Below are positions 26,002 to 35,713 of a stretch of 64,000 nt of DNA, one piece after another. The stretch lies in assembly GCA_018268955.1 (NCBI GenBank), contig JAFDVO010000015.1, forward strand, positions 62,001 to 126,000, written 5' to 3'. The DNA comes from Acidobacteriota bacterium (GTDB lineage Bacteria > Acidobacteriota > Vicinamibacteria > Vicinamibacterales > CAVVIG01). The position numbers and the translations under genes are program-made. Below the pieces are notes generated by a model. That model had not been told where the DNA came from. It saw nothing but the letters and a program-made list of their open reading frames with translations, and did no database searches. Numbering within the stretch: position 1 is the stretch's first letter; each line of letters opens with the position of its first letter.

Positions 26002-27672
26002 CTAGCGGCCGACGATCGTGATGTTCGAGTTGGTAAGCGACGTCTGCTGCAGCCGCTCGAGTTCCACGAGCGACTTGCGGTACGCCAGGACCGCCTGCAG
26101 CTCGTTGTTCTGTGCCGTCGCCAGGTCGCGCTGCGCCTGGACGACGAAGTAGTTGGTCGACATGCCGACCTCGAACTTGCTCTGCTCCGCATCGAGCGTC
26201 CGCTGCGCGAACTCACGCGCGGCCTGTGCGGCCTGCACGCGCTCGACGTTGTTCTGCACGTTGGTCGCGGCGTTCGTGATGTCGGTCGCAATCTGCAGCT
26301 CGACCTGCTTGACCTGCGCCGCCACCTGGTTCAACTGCACGCGGGCCCGCGCGGCGGTCGCCTCCTGCGTGCTCGTCCCGATCGGGTAGCTCACGTTCAG
26401 CTGCACCGCCCACGTGGGGTAGTTGCGGCCGAAGAGCGAGTTCAGCGCGTCCACGTACCCGCCGGGAATCTCGCCAATCACCTGGCGGTTGATGCCCGAA
26501 CCCGACGTGATGTACTGCACGCCGCCCTGGCCGATGAGCCCATAGCGCGCCTGCAGGTCGGCCTGCGGCAGCGTCTGGTTGCTCAGGTACTTCATCGTGA
26601 CGTCGTTGACCTGCAGGTTCTTGCGGGCGATCTGCAGGTCGGTGCGGTTCTCCAGCGCGCGGCGGACCGCCGCGGCAACGTCAACCGTGGCCGGCGTGAA
26701 CTCCGGCCGGTCGACCGGGTTGATCGTGGCCATCCAGTTCGGGTCCTGCGTGCCGGCGACGATGAGCCGCTTCAGGGCCAGCTCGTTCGTGCGGCGCGTG
26801 CCCTCCGCGGTGGCGAGGTTCTGCCGCTGGGTGGCCGCCTGCGACTGCGCCTGCACGACGTCGATAGGGGCCATCGTGCCGATCTCGACGCGCGTCTGGT
26901 TGTCGCGCACGAGCTGATCGGCCAGTGCCACGGACCGGCGCGCCACCTCCACCGACTGGACCGCGAAGACGAGGTCCCAGTAGGCGTTGCGCACGTTCGA
27001 CACGGTGTTGATGATCGTCGCCTGCAGCTGCGTTTCGCTGATGTCCTGATTCAGCTTGGTGATGACGAGCTGCTGCCGCGTGTTGTCGATGCGGAAGTTG
27101 CGCAGGAGCGGTTGCGTGAACTGCGCGGACCAGTTCGTGTTGTACGCCGGATTGAACAGGGCCGTCAGGCTGGTCGTACTCTGCTTGTTGTTGTTCAGCG
27201 TCACCGCCAGCGAGCCGCCGCCCCACTTGATGTTCTGGGCGACACCACCGTTGTACGTGTTCGTGCCGGTCTCGATGCCCGTACCCGCTGCCGCGCCCGA
27301 GATCGTCTGCGTCGAGGGGTTCGTCGTTGCACCGTGGCTGATGAGCGAGGTCAGCGTCGGCCGGTAGTTCGCATTGAGGCCCGCGATGGAGTAGTCGAAC
27401 GTCGAGGGGTTCAGCCGCTGGACCGCGATATCCAGGTTCCGCTCGAGCGCCAGCTTCACGGCATCATCGAGCTTCAGGTCGACGGTGGGACGGTCGTCCA
27501 CGGTCTGCACCTGCGACTGCCCGGGGGCGCCGGTCTGCGCGCCCACGCGCTCGGCCGCCGCCTTGATGAGTTCCTGCACGTGCTCGTCCGACACGCGCTG
27601 GGCCGAGAGCGGCGCGGCGCCGATCGAGACAGCAAGCGCGATCACGAGCGATTGGGAAGCGTACCGTTTCAT
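26002..27672 (-). CDS. TolC-family outer-membrane efflux channel
   Basis: Outer-membrane channel of 556 residues. The signal peptide ends at about APLSAQ. Two repeated outer-membrane-factor halves follow, with long helical pairs and short strand segments, and the second half begins near PEFTPATVDVAAAVRRAL. The first ATG of the open frame is far upstream inside the Spy-like gene, so ATG 27672 is chosen because it gives a clean signal peptide. It is the only channel gene in the block and could serve both RND pumps and the MacAB system. Confidence 0.94.
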   Translation of the reverse strand: MKRYASQSLVIALAVSIGAAPLSAQRVSDEHVQELIKAAAERVGAQTGAPGQSQVQTVDDRPTVDLKLDDAVKLALERNLDIAVQRLNPSTFDYSIAGLNANYRPTLTSLISHGATTNPSTQTISGAAAGTGIETGTNTYNGGVAQNIKWGGGSLAVTLNNNKQSTTSLTALFNPAYNTNWSAQFTQPLLRNFRIDNTRQQLVITKLNQDISETQLQATIINTVSNVRNAYWDLVFAVQSVEVARRSVALADQLVRDNQTRVEIGTMAPIDVVQAQSQAATQRQNLATAEGTRRTNELALKRLIVAGTQDPNWMATINPVDRPEFTPATVDVAAAVRRALENRTDLQIARKNLQVNDVTMKYLSNQTLPQADLQARYGLIGQGGVQYITSGSGINRQVIGEIPGGYVDALNSLFGRNYPTWAVQLNVSYPIGTSTQEATAARARVQLNQVAAQVKQVELQIATDITNAATNVQNNVERVQAAQAAREFAQRTLDAEQSKFEVGMSTNYFVVQAQRDLATAQNNELQAVLAYRKSLVELERLQQTSLTNSNITIVGR

Positions 27673-27707
27673 GTTCCGGATGTTCCTTGTGAGTAAACGC
27701 GGACCGG

Positions 27708-28208
27708 CTACCGGCCGGGTTCCTGCGGACGGGCGGTGCGCGGCGGCCCAGGCGAACCGGGCAGCGGCAGTACGGGGGTGAGTCCCTGCTCGCGGGCCCA
27801 CTTGTCGTGCAGCGCCCCAAAGCGCGCCCGCTGGTCGGGCGTGAGCACCTTGACCATCTGGACCAGCATGAGCGAGCGGGTCTTGTTGGCCGTGGCTCGC
27901 GACGTCTCGACCCGATCGATCATCCGGGTCAGCGTCGCTTCGTCGGCGTCGTTCTGGATGAGGCGCGACAGCTTGGCCTCGTAGTTCGAAAGCTCGTCCC
28001 ACGCCTGCCGCAGCTCTGGCCTTGTCGTCTCCCAGATGCGGTCGATCCGCGCGGACTGCTCGGTCGTCAATCCCAGATCCTTCTTGAACGCATCCGACTT
28101 CCACCACGGGAAGGGACGCGCACCCTGATTCGGGCCTTGCGCCAGCGCCGGAGCCGCACTCAGGATGAGGACGGCCACGAGCGCACGCAGGCGCAGCGAA
28201 AGCTTCAT
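27708..28208 (-). CDS. Periplasmic Spy/CpxP-like protein
   Basis: Small secreted helical protein of 166 residues. The signal peptide ends in APALAQ. The mature part has two LTxxQ-type motifs, LTTEQSARIDRIW and LTPDQRARFGALH, characteristic of Spy, CpxP and ZraP chaperones or metal-stress proteins, and ends in a Pro-rich tail. Such proteins often sit at the head of efflux operons as periplasmic sensors or chaperones. Here it is the first gene of the block and ends 35 bp before tolC. An AGGGG site lies upstream of the ATG. Confidence 0.85.
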   Translation of the reverse strand: MKLSLRLRALVAVLILSAAPALAQGPNQGARPFPWWKSDAFKKDLGLTTEQSARIDRIWETTRPELRQAWDELSNYEAKLSRLIQNDADEATLTRMIDRVETSRATANKTRSLMLVQMVKVLTPDQRARFGALHDKWAREQGLTPVLPLPGSPGPPRTARPQEPGR

Positions 28209-28283
28209 CGCAGTTCCCCTGTAAACGCTGTTCTCGGAAGGGAATACGATGCGAACGGCCCGGGCGTTTAGCCTGTGGCGTGA

Positions 28284-28307
28284 AAAATCGAGTGGTGGAT
28301 CGATTTT
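28284..28307 (-). terminator. Intrinsic terminator candidate after ispH
   Basis: AAAATCGA and TCGATTTT form an 8-bp stem around an 8-nt loop, with a run of five T on the minus strand just after it. It lies 65 bp past the ispH stop. The rest of the 163-bp gap must contain the promoter of the efflux block, but no convincing -35/-10 pair is seen. Confidence 0.55.
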
Positions 28308-28371
28308 ATCGAAGGGTTGCTGCCAACCCGCACAAAGCAGGCGCGTCGAAACCGTAAAGAATGCAGGTCGA

Positions 28372-29547
28372 TCAGCGGTTGCAGAATGCGTTCAGTCGAT
28401 CGATTGCCGCCGCGACGAGGTTATCCGGCGTCGAGGCGCCGGACGTGAGTCCGACCCGGACAGGCCCCTCCGCCGGCAGCCAGCCGTGCGAGACGACCTC
28501 GTCCTTGGCTCCGACAGGGCGATGACGGATGGCGTCGTGCGACACCAGGCAGTCAGGGTCGGCGATGTGGAAAGTCGGCCGCGATTCAGCGCAGATGCGG
28601 GCGAGGTTCGCGGTGTTGCTGCTGTTGTAGCCGCCAATCACCAGCATGAGGTCGATCGGGCGGTCGCGCAGCAGGGCGATGACGGCGTCCTGCCGATCCT
28701 GGGTGGCGCTGCAGATGGTGTCGAACGCTTGGTAGTGGAACGCGAGTTCGGCAGCGCCCCAGCGGTCCAGCATCGCCTCGCGCAGCTGTTCACCCACCTC
28801 CAGCGACTCCGACATCAGCATCGTCGTCTGGTTGGCAAGGCCGACGCGCTGGAGATCGCGGTCGGGGTCGAAGCCCGGCGACGTGGCCGACGCGAACCGC
28901 GCCATGAAGGCGTCGCGGTCGCCACCACGGCGGATGTAGTCGCAGACGATCTCGGTTTCGGCCTGATCGTAGACGACGAGGTAGTGGCCGCCGCGCTCGA
29001 CCGCCTGCGATGCCGTGGCCTGCGTCTCCTCGTGCCACACTTTGCCGTGGATGACCGACGTGTAGCCCTGCTCCGCATACCGGCGGACGTTCTTCCAGAC
29101 GTTCAGGACCGAGCCGCAGGTCGTGTCGACGAGGGTGCAGCCGCGGGCGTCGAGGTCGGCGAGCATCTCGACCGTCACGCCGAAGGCCGGGAGGATCACC
29201 ACATCGGAGGTCCCGAGCCGGTCGAGCGATTCACCGGGATCGCTCAGGAAGCGGATGCCCAACCCGCGCAGCTTGTCGTTCACGTGCGGGTTGTGAATGA
29301 TCTCGCCGGTCAGGAAGACCTGCTGATCAGGAAAGCGCGACCGCGCCTGATAGGCGTAGTCGACCGCCCGGTCCACCCCGTAGCAGAAGCCGAACTCCTG
29401 CGCGAGGTGCACGGTGAGTCGACCCGATTGATACGTGAAGTCGTTGGCCTTGATCTCCTGAATCAGGGCGCTGTGGTAGCTCTCGGTCAGGATGCCCGAG
29501 ACGGCATCCTTCATGTCCAGGCCCTTGCGGAAGATCAGTGACGGCAT
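28372..29547 (-). CDS. ispH: 4-hydroxy-3-methylbut-2-enyl diphosphate reductase
   Basis: Last enzyme of the MEP isoprenoid pathway, an iron-sulphur protein making IPP and DMAPP. At 391 residues it is the long form, as in plants and cyanobacteria, rather than the roughly 316-residue E. coli type. The three cluster-binding cysteines are visible in EFGFCYGVDRAV, DTTCGSV and ICSATQDRQ. The SGASTPDNLV motif near the C-terminus is also present. ATG 29547 is taken over a TTG one codon earlier. The region directly upstream is a heptanucleotide array. Confidence 0.95.
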   Translation of the reverse strand: MPSLIFRKGLDMKDAVSGILTESYHSALIQEIKANDFTYQSGRLTVHLAQEFGFCYGVDRAVDYAYQARSRFPDQQVFLTGEIIHNPHVNDKLRGLGIRFLSDPGESLDRLGTSDVVILPAFGVTVEMLADLDARGCTLVDTTCGSVLNVWKNVRRYAEQGYTSVIHGKVWHEETQATASQAVERGGHYLVVYDQAETEIVCDYIRRGGDRDAFMARFASATSPGFDPDRDLQRVGLANQTTMLMSESLEVGEQLREAMLDRWGAAELAFHYQAFDTICSATQDRQDAVIALLRDRPIDLMLVIGGYNSSNTANLARICAESRPTFHIADPDCLVSHDAIRHRPVGAKDEVVSHGWLPAEGPVRVGLTSGASTPDNLVAAAIDRLNAFCNR

Positions 29548-29555
29548 CAATCAGG

Positions 29556-29682
29556 GACGTTAGACGTGAGACGTTAGACGTGAGAACTCAGAAGTGAGAA
29601 TGCAGAACTCAGAAGTAAAGGCTGAAGTTCTGCCTTCTGAATTCTAAGTTCTAACTGCTAAAGTCCAACGTCCCAAGTCTAC
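29556..29682. repeat. Inverted pair of heptanucleotide arrays
   Basis: The left arm (29556-29618) has nine in-register words: GACGTTA, GACGTGA, GACGTTA, GACGTGA, GAACTCA, GAAGTGA, GAATGCA, GAACTCA, GAAGTAA. The right arm (about 29619-29682) read on the minus strand gives GACGTTG, GACTTTA, GCAGTTA, GAACTTA, GAATTCA, GAAGGCA, GAACTTC. The two arms face each other and could fold back imperfectly. The right arm supplies the TAG stop of the anti-sigma gene (29679-29681). Confidence 0.85.
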
Positions 29683-30299
29683 CTGAGGTCCCGGACGTGC
29701 GGCGTCATCGCGTCGAACGCCTGCAGTTCGCGCGGCTGTGGGCGGGCGAGCGCCAGTTCGAGATCCATCAGGAACGCATCGTCGTCCGACGCTGTCGGCT
29801 GCGTGCTGTTTACGAGCACGGCGGGCTTGGGAGATGGACGCGGCTGGACCACCATCTGCCTGGACGGGCTCGAACCGCCGGGGGCGCGAAGGAGGCGTTC
29901 CGGGCCGAAGTACCCGCCGACGGCAACGCCGATGAACAGCCCGGCTGCGGCCGCCGCCGCGAGCCATCGGGGCGGTACACGGCCGCCGCTGCGCTGGGCG
30001 GGCGTCGCGTCACGGCGCGGGAACGAGATCACGCGGGCCGGACGCTGCACCTGATCCAGGCGGTCGAGGATGTGCTCGCGCTGGGTCCGCAGGTGCTCCG
30101 CGGTGAACAGCGCATCGGCCTCTTCCTCGGCATCGGTCCGGATGTCGTCGAGGAAGGTGGTGATCGTGTCGAACTGCTCGTTGCACTCCATGCAGGTCGA
30201 CAGGTGATCGGCCAGCCGCGGGTCCAGCGCCTCGCCGGTACGCCCGGCGTAGTAGCACTCCAGCAGTTGATCGTCTTTCAGGTGCCCGGAGCGGAACAT
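29679..30299 (-). CDS. Anti-sigma factor with zinc-finger motif and one membrane helix
   Basis: Membrane-bound anti-sigma factor of 206 residues. The N-terminal ZAS-like motif HLSTCMECNEQ fits HxxxCxxC. A basic region is followed by a transmembrane helix (about residues 110-130), and a periplasmic Pro/Ser-rich part follows. The start ATG 30299 shares one base with the stop of the sigma factor (TGATG), so they are coupled. The frame extends upstream into the sigma gene, which is ignored. The final codons and stop lie in a heptanucleotide repeat. Confidence 0.88.
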   Translation of the reverse strand: MFRSGHLKDDQLLECYYAGRTGEALDPRLADHLSTCMECNEQFDTITTFLDDIRTDAEEEADALFTAEHLRTQREHILDRLDQVQRPARVISFPRRDATPAQRSGGRVPPRWLAAAAAAGLFIGVAVGGYFGPERLLRAPGGSSPSRQMVVQPRPSPKPAVLVNSTQPTASDDDAFLMDLELALARPQPRELQAFDAMTPHVRDLR

Positions 30300-30997
30300 C
30301 AGGACGTCCCTCCAAGGAAGCCGCGCAGCTTGCGGACCGCACGGAACAGGTGCACGCGAACGGTGGATTCGTTGATGCCGGTCATCGCGCTCACATCCCG
30401 GGGCGAGGCATCGCCATAGTGGCACAGCATGAAGACCGTGCGCTGGCGGCCGTCCAGACGATCGATGGCCGCGGCCAGCGTGTCACGGCGTTCCCGCGCG
30501 AGCAGGCGCGCTTCGGGATCCGCGGGTGCGGAGCCGCCGACCGTTTCCCGAGCCGTTTCGGGGCCGCTGTCCTGATCGGACGAGGGGACGAACCAGCGAT
30601 CCCGGCGAGCCCGCGCTTTCCGCCGATCGAGGCAGCCGTTGATGAGGATCCGCGTGAACCAGACCTCGAACGGCCAGGCCTCTCGATACGAGCCAATGTG
30701 CGTGAATACCTTGACGAAAGCATCCTGGACCGCTTCGTCAGCCTCGGCCGCATCGCGCAGGTACTGGTAGGCGATCCGGAGCGCCCGGCGCTGATGCATG
30801 GCGACGAGTTCCCCGAATCGCTCCCGCGCCTCATCCATCGCGCCGCTGTCGACCAGGCTTCTGATCTCGATGGCGAGCTGGGTGTCCGCGGACGGGGCGG
30901 CGGGAGGCACACTCGTGCGGGCCCGTGCACCGGTCGAGGGTGCCTCAGGTGAGTCGGGAGCGGGCTTGTTGCGTCGCACGGGCTGCACGTCACTCAT
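30299..30997 (-). CDS. ECF-type RNA polymerase sigma factor
   Basis: Extracytoplasmic-function sigma factor of 232 residues. A variable N-terminal tail (1-45) precedes sigma region 2, with YLRDAAEADEAVQDAFVKVF and the IGSYREAWPFEVWFTRIL segment. Region 4 reads LDGRQRTVFMLCHYGDASPRDVSAMTGINESTVRVHL. It is released by the anti-sigma factor encoded next. The regulon is unknown, and no obvious own-type promoter is recognised upstream. It diverges from pckA across 150 bp. Confidence 0.92.
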   Translation of the reverse strand: MSDVQPVRRNKPAPDSPEAPSTGARARTSVPPAAPSADTQLAIEIRSLVDSGAMDEARERFGELVAMHQRRALRIAYQYLRDAAEADEAVQDAFVKVFTHIGSYREAWPFEVWFTRILINGCLDRRKARARRDRWFVPSSDQDSGPETARETVGGSAPADPEARLLARERRDTLAAAIDRLDGRQRTVFMLCHYGDASPRDVSAMTGINESTVRVHLFRAVRKLRGFLGGTS

Positions 30998-31068
30998 GCT
31001 GGATTACGCCGCCACCCTTCAGGCGTTTACAGTCTACTGCCGGCATCGGGCCCCGGCGCGCCGTTTTG

Positions 31069-31098
31069 TTGACTTGTATCGAAAGCGGCGAGTACGAT
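31069..31098 (+). promoter_or_regulatory. Sigma-70-type promoter for the pckA operon
   Basis: TTGACT (31069-31074) and TACGAT (31093-31098) are separated by 18 bp, matching five and four of six consensus bases. Transcription would start near 31105, about 43 nt before the pckA ATG. Confidence 0.5.
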
Positions 31099-31147
31099 CC
31101 TCCGGTTTTCCGCTGTGTCCGGCCTTGTGACGGCCTCGGAGCGCCCC

Positions 31148-32731
31148 ATGACCCCCGCCATCGATCACACCCGCACCCTCGAGAAGGAAGGCATTCTGGA
31201 CGCGCGCGTCCACTGGAACCTCTCAGAAGCTGTGCTGTATGAGCAGGCGATCCGGCGCCAGGAGGGCTTTCTCGCGGCTGAAGGGCCGCTGGTCTGCCGC
31301 ACCGGGCCGCATACGGGCCGGTCGCCGAACGACAAGTTCATCGTGCGGGAACCGTCGAGCGAGGAGGTCATCGCCTGGGGTGGGCCCAACCGGCCGATGT
31401 CCCGCGAGCACTTCGACCGGCTGTATGCCGACATGACGGCATCGCTGCAGGGTGCCGAGCTCTACGTGCAGGACGTCTTTGCCGGCGCGGACGAGCGCTA
31501 TCGGCTGCCGGTCCGCGTCATCACGGAGTACGCCTGGCACAGCCTGTTCAGCCGCAACCTGCTGATCGTGGATGACGCCGCCCGGCACGTGCCCGAGCTC
31601 ACGATCATCGACAGCCCGTCATTCAAGGCCGATCCGGCCCGCCACGGGACGAACTCCGAGGTGGTGATCGCGCTCGATTTCGCCCGAAAGGTCGTGCTGA
31701 TTGGCGGCACCAGCTACGCGGGCGAGATCAAGAAGTCGGTGTTCAGCACGCTGAACTACCTGCTGCCGCTGCAGGGCGTGCTGTCCATGCATTGCTCGGC
31801 GAACATCGGGCAGGACGGCGACACCGCGCTCTTCTTCGGCCTCTCAGGGACGGGCAAGACCACGCTGTCGAGCGACCCGCTGCGCGGCCTCATCGGAGAC
31901 GACGAGCACGGGTGGAGCGATCACGGCGTCTTCAACTTCGAGGGCGGCTGCTACGCGAAGACGATCAGGCTGTCGGCGGACGCCGAGCCCGAGATCTACG
32001 CGACGACGCGGCGGTTCGGAACGGTGCTGGAGAACGTCGCCATCGACCCGGACACGCGGCAGCTGGACCTCGACTCGGATCAGTTCACCGAGAATACCCG
32101 CGCTGCCTATCCGATCTCGTTCATCAGCAACGCCGTGCCGTCGGGGCAGGGTGGCCACCCCAGGAACATCGTGATGCTCACCGCGGACGCATTCGGGGTG
32201 TTGCCGCCGATCGCGCGGCTCTCGCCCGCGGCTGCGATGTATCACTTCCTCTCGGGCTACACCGCGAAGGTGGCGGGGACCGAGAAGGGGGTCACCGAAC
32301 CGAAGGCGACCTTCAGCACGTGCTTCGGTGCCCCGTTCCTGCCGCTCGCGCCGAGCCGCTACGCAGAACTCCTCGGCCAGAAGATCGCGCAGCACGACGT
32401 GCAGGTCTGGCTGGTCAACACGGGATGGACCGGTGGACCCTACGGCGTGGGAACGCGCATGCGGATCCGATTCACGCGCGCGATGATCACCGCCGCCCTG
32501 AGCGGCGCCCTCGACGGCGTCCACTACCTCACGCACCCGGTCTTCAATCTTCAGGTGCCGCAATCATGTCCTGACGTGCCGTCCGAGGTCCTCAATCCTC
32601 GAGACACCTGGTCCGACGGCGTCGCGTACGATGTGCAGGCAGCCAGGCTCGCGACCATGTTCCGCGATAACTTCACGACCTTCGAACCCTCAGTGTCCTC
32701 CGACGTCGTTGCTGCGGGGCCGCGCGCATGA
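31148..32731 (+). CDS. pckA: Phosphoenolpyruvate carboxykinase (ATP)
   Basis: Forms PEP from oxaloacetate with ATP in gluconeogenesis. The product is 527 residues, the normal length for the ATP-dependent class. It has the P-loop GLSGTGKTT (231-239), the metal-binding kinase-2 segment LIGDDEHGW, the substrate-loop [14 protein letters not shown] (about 51-64) and [11 protein letters not shown] (187-197). ATG 31148 is preferred to an upstream GTG or ATG because family alignment starts near it. The stop overlaps the gatB start by four bases (ATGA), an unusual partner for pckA. Confidence 0.96.
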   Translation: MTPAIDHTRTLEKEGILDARVHWNLSEAVLYEQAIRRQEGFLAAEGPLVCRTGPHTGRSPNDKFIVREPSSEEVIAWGGPNRPMSREHFDRLYADMTASLQGAELYVQDVFAGADERYRLPVRVITEYAWHSLFSRNLLIVDDAARHVPELTIIDSPSFKADPARHGTNSEVVIALDFARKVVLIGGTSYAGEIKKSVFSTLNYLLPLQGVLSMHCSANIGQDGDTALFFGLSGTGKTTLSSDPLRGLIGDDEHGWSDHGVFNFEGGCYAKTIRLSADAEPEIYATTRRFGTVLENVAIDPDTRQLDLDSDQFTENTRAAYPISFISNAVPSGQGGHPRNIVMLTADAFGVLPPIARLSPAAAMYHFLSGYTAKVAGTEKGVTEPKATFSTCFGAPFLPLAPSRYAELLGQKIAQHDVQVWLVNTGWTGGPYGVGTRMRIRFTRAMITAALSGALDGVHYLTHPVFNLQVPQSCPDVPSEVLNPRDTWSDGVAYDVQAARLATMFRDNFTTFEPSVSSDVVAAGPRA

Positions 32732-34170
32732 CCTACGAAGCCGTCATCGGCCTCGAAATCCACGCGCAGCTCCAGACCGCGACCAAGATCTTCTGCGGCT
32801 GCAGCACCGCGTTTGGCGCGCCGCCCAACGCGAACGTTTGTCCTGTCTGCCTCGGCTTTCCTGGCGTGCTCCCGGTGCTGAACCGCGCCGCGGTCGATCT
32901 CGCCATCAAGGCGTCGCTCGCGCTCGGCTGCCGCGTCAACGAGACCTCGGTCTTCGCGCGCAAGAACTACTTCTACCCGGACCTGCCGAAGGGCTACCAG
33001 ATCTCCCAGTACGAGCAGCCGATTGCCAGCGCCGGGCTCGTGGAGTTCGCCGGCCCTGATGGCCCACGCCGCGTCCAGATCACGCGGGTCCACATGGAAG
33101 AGGACGCGGGGAAGTCGCTGCACGAAGGGTTCGCGGACTCGGACCGCAAGACCTACCTCGACTACAACCGGGCCGGCACGCCGCTCGTCGAGATCGTGAC
33201 CGAGCCTGACCTGCGCTCGGCCTCCGATGCCGCCGCGTTCTTCGAGCACCTCCGCTCGATGCTGGTCTGGCTCGGCGTGAACGATGGCAACATGGAAGAG
33301 GGCAGCCTTCGCTGCGACGCGAACGTGTCGGTGCGCCCCGTCGGGACGACCACGCTCGGGACGAAGGCCGAGGTGAAGAACCTCAACTCCTTCCGCTTCC
33401 TGCAGAAGGCGCTGGAGTACGAGATCGAACGCCAGATCGACGTGCTGCACGAAGGCGGACGCGTGAAGCAGGAAACGCGGCTGTTCGACTCCGCGACGGG
33501 CCACACCGTGTCCATGCGGAGCAAGGAAGAGGCGCACGACTACCGGTACTTCCCCGATCCTGACCTTCCGGCGCTCATCGTCGGCGCGGCGCGTGTCGAC
33601 GCGGTCCGCGCGTCGATGCCAGAACTGCCGGACGCACGCCGCCGCCGGTTCGTGGCGCAGTACGGACTGCCGGATTACGACGCCGCGCAGTTGACCCAGA
33701 CGCGGGCGATGTCCGAGTTCTTCGAGGCGGCAGTGGCCGCCGGCGCCGGGCCCAAGGCGGCGAGCAACTGGATGATGGGCGAGATGGCCCGGCTGCTCAA
33801 GGATGGGGGCAAGGACATCAACGGGTCGCCCGTGACGCCGGCGCAGCTCGCTGGCCTGGTCGCCCTGATCGACAAGGGCACCATTTCCGGCGCGATCGCA
33901 AAGGGCGTGTTCGAGACGATGATGGCCACCGGCCGCGACGCCGACGCCATCGTCGCCGCCGAGGGGCTGACGCAGATCGATGACGAGGGGCAGATCCTTG
34001 GCATCATCGCGGACGTCATCGCGAAGAACCCGGATGCGGTGGCGACCTACCGTTCCGGAAAGACGGCCACCTTCGGCTTCCTCGTGGGCCAGGCGATGAA
34101 GGCCGCGGCGGGGAAGGCGAACCCGAAGCGCGTGAACGAACTGCTCAAGCGCGCCCTCGAGACCGCGTGA
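32728..34170 (+). CDS. gatB: Aspartyl/glutamyl-tRNA amidotransferase subunit B
   Basis: Kinase and tRNA-binding subunit of GatCAB, which amidates Glu-tRNA(Gln) or Asp-tRNA(Asn). The product is 480 residues. Zinc-site cysteines 23, 25, 38 and 41 lie near the N-terminus. The catalytic region includes [15 protein letters not shown] and HMEEDAGKS, and the C-terminal YqeY-like tail ends with [11 protein letters not shown]. Neither gatA nor gatC is in the window. It overlaps both pckA (ATGA) and ftsE (GTGA), so all are translated from one message. Confidence 0.96.
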   Translation: MTYEAVIGLEIHAQLQTATKIFCGCSTAFGAPPNANVCPVCLGFPGVLPVLNRAAVDLAIKASLALGCRVNETSVFARKNYFYPDLPKGYQISQYEQPIASAGLVEFAGPDGPRRVQITRVHMEEDAGKSLHEGFADSDRKTYLDYNRAGTPLVEIVTEPDLRSASDAAAFFEHLRSMLVWLGVNDGNMEEGSLRCDANVSVRPVGTTTLGTKAEVKNLNSFRFLQKALEYEIERQIDVLHEGGRVKQETRLFDSATGHTVSMRSKEEAHDYRYFPDPDLPALIVGAARVDAVRASMPELPDARRRRFVAQYGLPDYDAAQLTQTRAMSEFFEAAVAAGAGPKAASNWMMGEMARLLKDGGKDINGSPVTPAQLAGLVALIDKGTISGAIAKGVFETMMATGRDADAIVAAEGLTQIDDEGQILGIIADVIAKNPDAVATYRSGKTATFGFLVGQAMKAAAGKANPKRVNELLKRALETA

Positions 34171-34826
34171 TCGAGGCCTACCACCTCTCGAAGGTCTACA
34201 GCCGCGGCGTCTACGCGCTGCGCGACCTCACGCTGAAGATCGAGAAGGGGGAATTCCTCTTCCTCACCGGGCCGAGCGGCGCCGGCAAGTCGACGCTGCT
34301 GCGCCTCCTGCTCTGCGCCGAGACGCCGAGCGAAGGACAGCTCAAGGTCGGCGGCCGCGTGCTCACCGACCTGTCGACGTCCGAGATGCAGGCCTACCGC
34401 CGCACCGTCGGGTTCGTGTTCCAGGACTTCCGCCTGATCCCGCGGTTCACGGTGTTCCAGAATGTCGCGTTCGTCATGCGCGTGCTCGGCGTCGACGTGC
34501 CCACGCAGCAACGCAAGACATACCAGGTCCTCAAGTGGGTCGGGCTCCAGCACCGCATGAACGCGTACCCCGAGGAGCTCTCCGGCGGTGAGCAGCAGCG
34601 GGTCGCGATCGCCCGCGCGCTGGTCAACGATCCGCACCTGATCCTGGCCGATGAGCCCACGGGCAACCTCGATCCCGACCTCGCGCTCGACATCATGAAC
34701 CTGTTCCGCGACATCAACGCCCGCGGGACGACCGTGCTGGTCGCCACCCACGACCGCGAGATGATCCGACGGGTCGGGCGCAAGGCACTCACGCTCGAAC
34801 ACGGGCGCCTGGCGGGAGGCGCCTGA
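34167..34826 (+). CDS. ftsE: Cell division ATP-binding protein FtsE
   Basis: ATPase of the FtsEX complex that activates cell-wall hydrolases at the division site. The product is 219 residues, with Walker A GPSGAGKST, signature LSGGEQQR, Walker B LILADEPTGNLD and the FtsE-typical VFQDFRLIPRFTVFQNVAF. Start is GTG, overlapping the gatB stop. The stop shares a base with the ftsX start (TGATG). Confidence 0.95.
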   Translation: MIEAYHLSKVYSRGVYALRDLTLKIEKGEFLFLTGPSGAGKSTLLRLLLCAETPSEGQLKVGGRVLTDLSTSEMQAYRRTVGFVFQDFRLIPRFTVFQNVAFVMRVLGVDVPTQQRKTYQVLKWVGLQHRMNAYPEELSGGEQQRVAIARALVNDPHLILADEPTGNLDPDLALDIMNLFRDINARGTTVLVATHDREMIRRVGRKALTLEHGRLAGGA

Positions 34827-35710
34827 TGCACCTCCTGCGGTACACGCTCGACGAAGCCGCCATGAGCCTGTGGCGAGGCCGTCGATCCAGCCTGCTCTCG
34901 ACCGCCACCATCGCCATCGCCCTGTTCGTCACGGGCGCATTCCTCGTCGTGACGTCGAATCTCGAGCGGCTCGCGCAGGAGTGGAGCGGCGCCGCGGAGA
35001 TGTCGGTGTACCTCGCCGACCAGGTCACCGGCACCGACCGCGCCTCCATCGAGCGCACGCTGCGGGCCGCGCCGGTCGTGCTCGACGTGCAGTTCGTCTC
35101 CAAGGAACAGGCGCTCGGGCGCTTCAGGCAGACGTTCCCCGACCTGGCAGGGACGCTCGGCTCCCTCGACGAGAACCCGCTGCCGGCCTCACTCGAGGTG
35201 CGACTCCAGTCGTCAGCCGACGCGCAGCAGGGCATCGATGCGCTGGTGTCGAGCGTGCGCACGATGAGTGGCGTCTCGGACGTGCGGTACGACAAGGAGT
35301 GGCTGGACCGGCTGCTGCGCGGCCTGCGGGTGCTGCGCGTGGTCGGCTTCTCGCTGGCGGGCGCGCTGATTCTCGCGGCGGCCTTGACGATCGGCAACGT
35401 CGTGCGCCTCGCCCTGAACGCGCGGCACGACGAGATCGAGATCATGCACCTCGTTGGAGCCCCAACCACCTACGTGCGTGGTCCCTTCGTCATGGAAGGC
35501 GCGCTCCATGGCGGGCTTGGGGCTCTCGTGGCGCTCGTGGCGCTCGCCGCGACGTACGCGCTGCTCCGGACGCCGTTCCTCGTGCCGCTGGCCTCGGCAC
35601 TCAACCTCTCCACGGTCCGCTTCCTGCCGGCACCCGTGGCGCTGTCACTGCTGGCTGGCGGTCTGGGCGTCGGCGCTCTCGCGGGCGTCATCGCCAGCCG
35701 ACGCGCCTGA
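34826..35710 (+). CDS. ftsX: Cell division permease FtsX
   Basis: Inner-membrane partner of FtsE, 294 residues. An N-terminal helix (about 22-45) is followed by a periplasmic domain (about 50-165), which in this family binds murein hydrolase activators, and three C-terminal helices. The NARHDEIEIMHLVGAP segment is the FtsX coupling motif. No peptidoglycan hydrolase gene follows. Instead a 26-unit heptanucleotide array begins 3 bp after the stop. Confidence 0.94.
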   Translation: MHLLRYTLDEAAMSLWRGRRSSLLSTATIAIALFVTGAFLVVTSNLERLAQEWSGAAEMSVYLADQVTGTDRASIERTLRAAPVVLDVQFVSKEQALGRFRQTFPDLAGTLGSLDENPLPASLEVRLQSSADAQQGIDALVSSVRTMSGVSDVRYDKEWLDRLLRGLRVLRVVGFSLAGALILAAALTIGNVVRLALNARHDEIEIMHLVGAPTTYVRGPFVMEGALHGGLGALVALVALAATYALLRTPFLVPLASALNLSTVRFLPAPVALSLLAGGLGVGALAGVIASRRA

Positions 35711-35713
35711 TGT

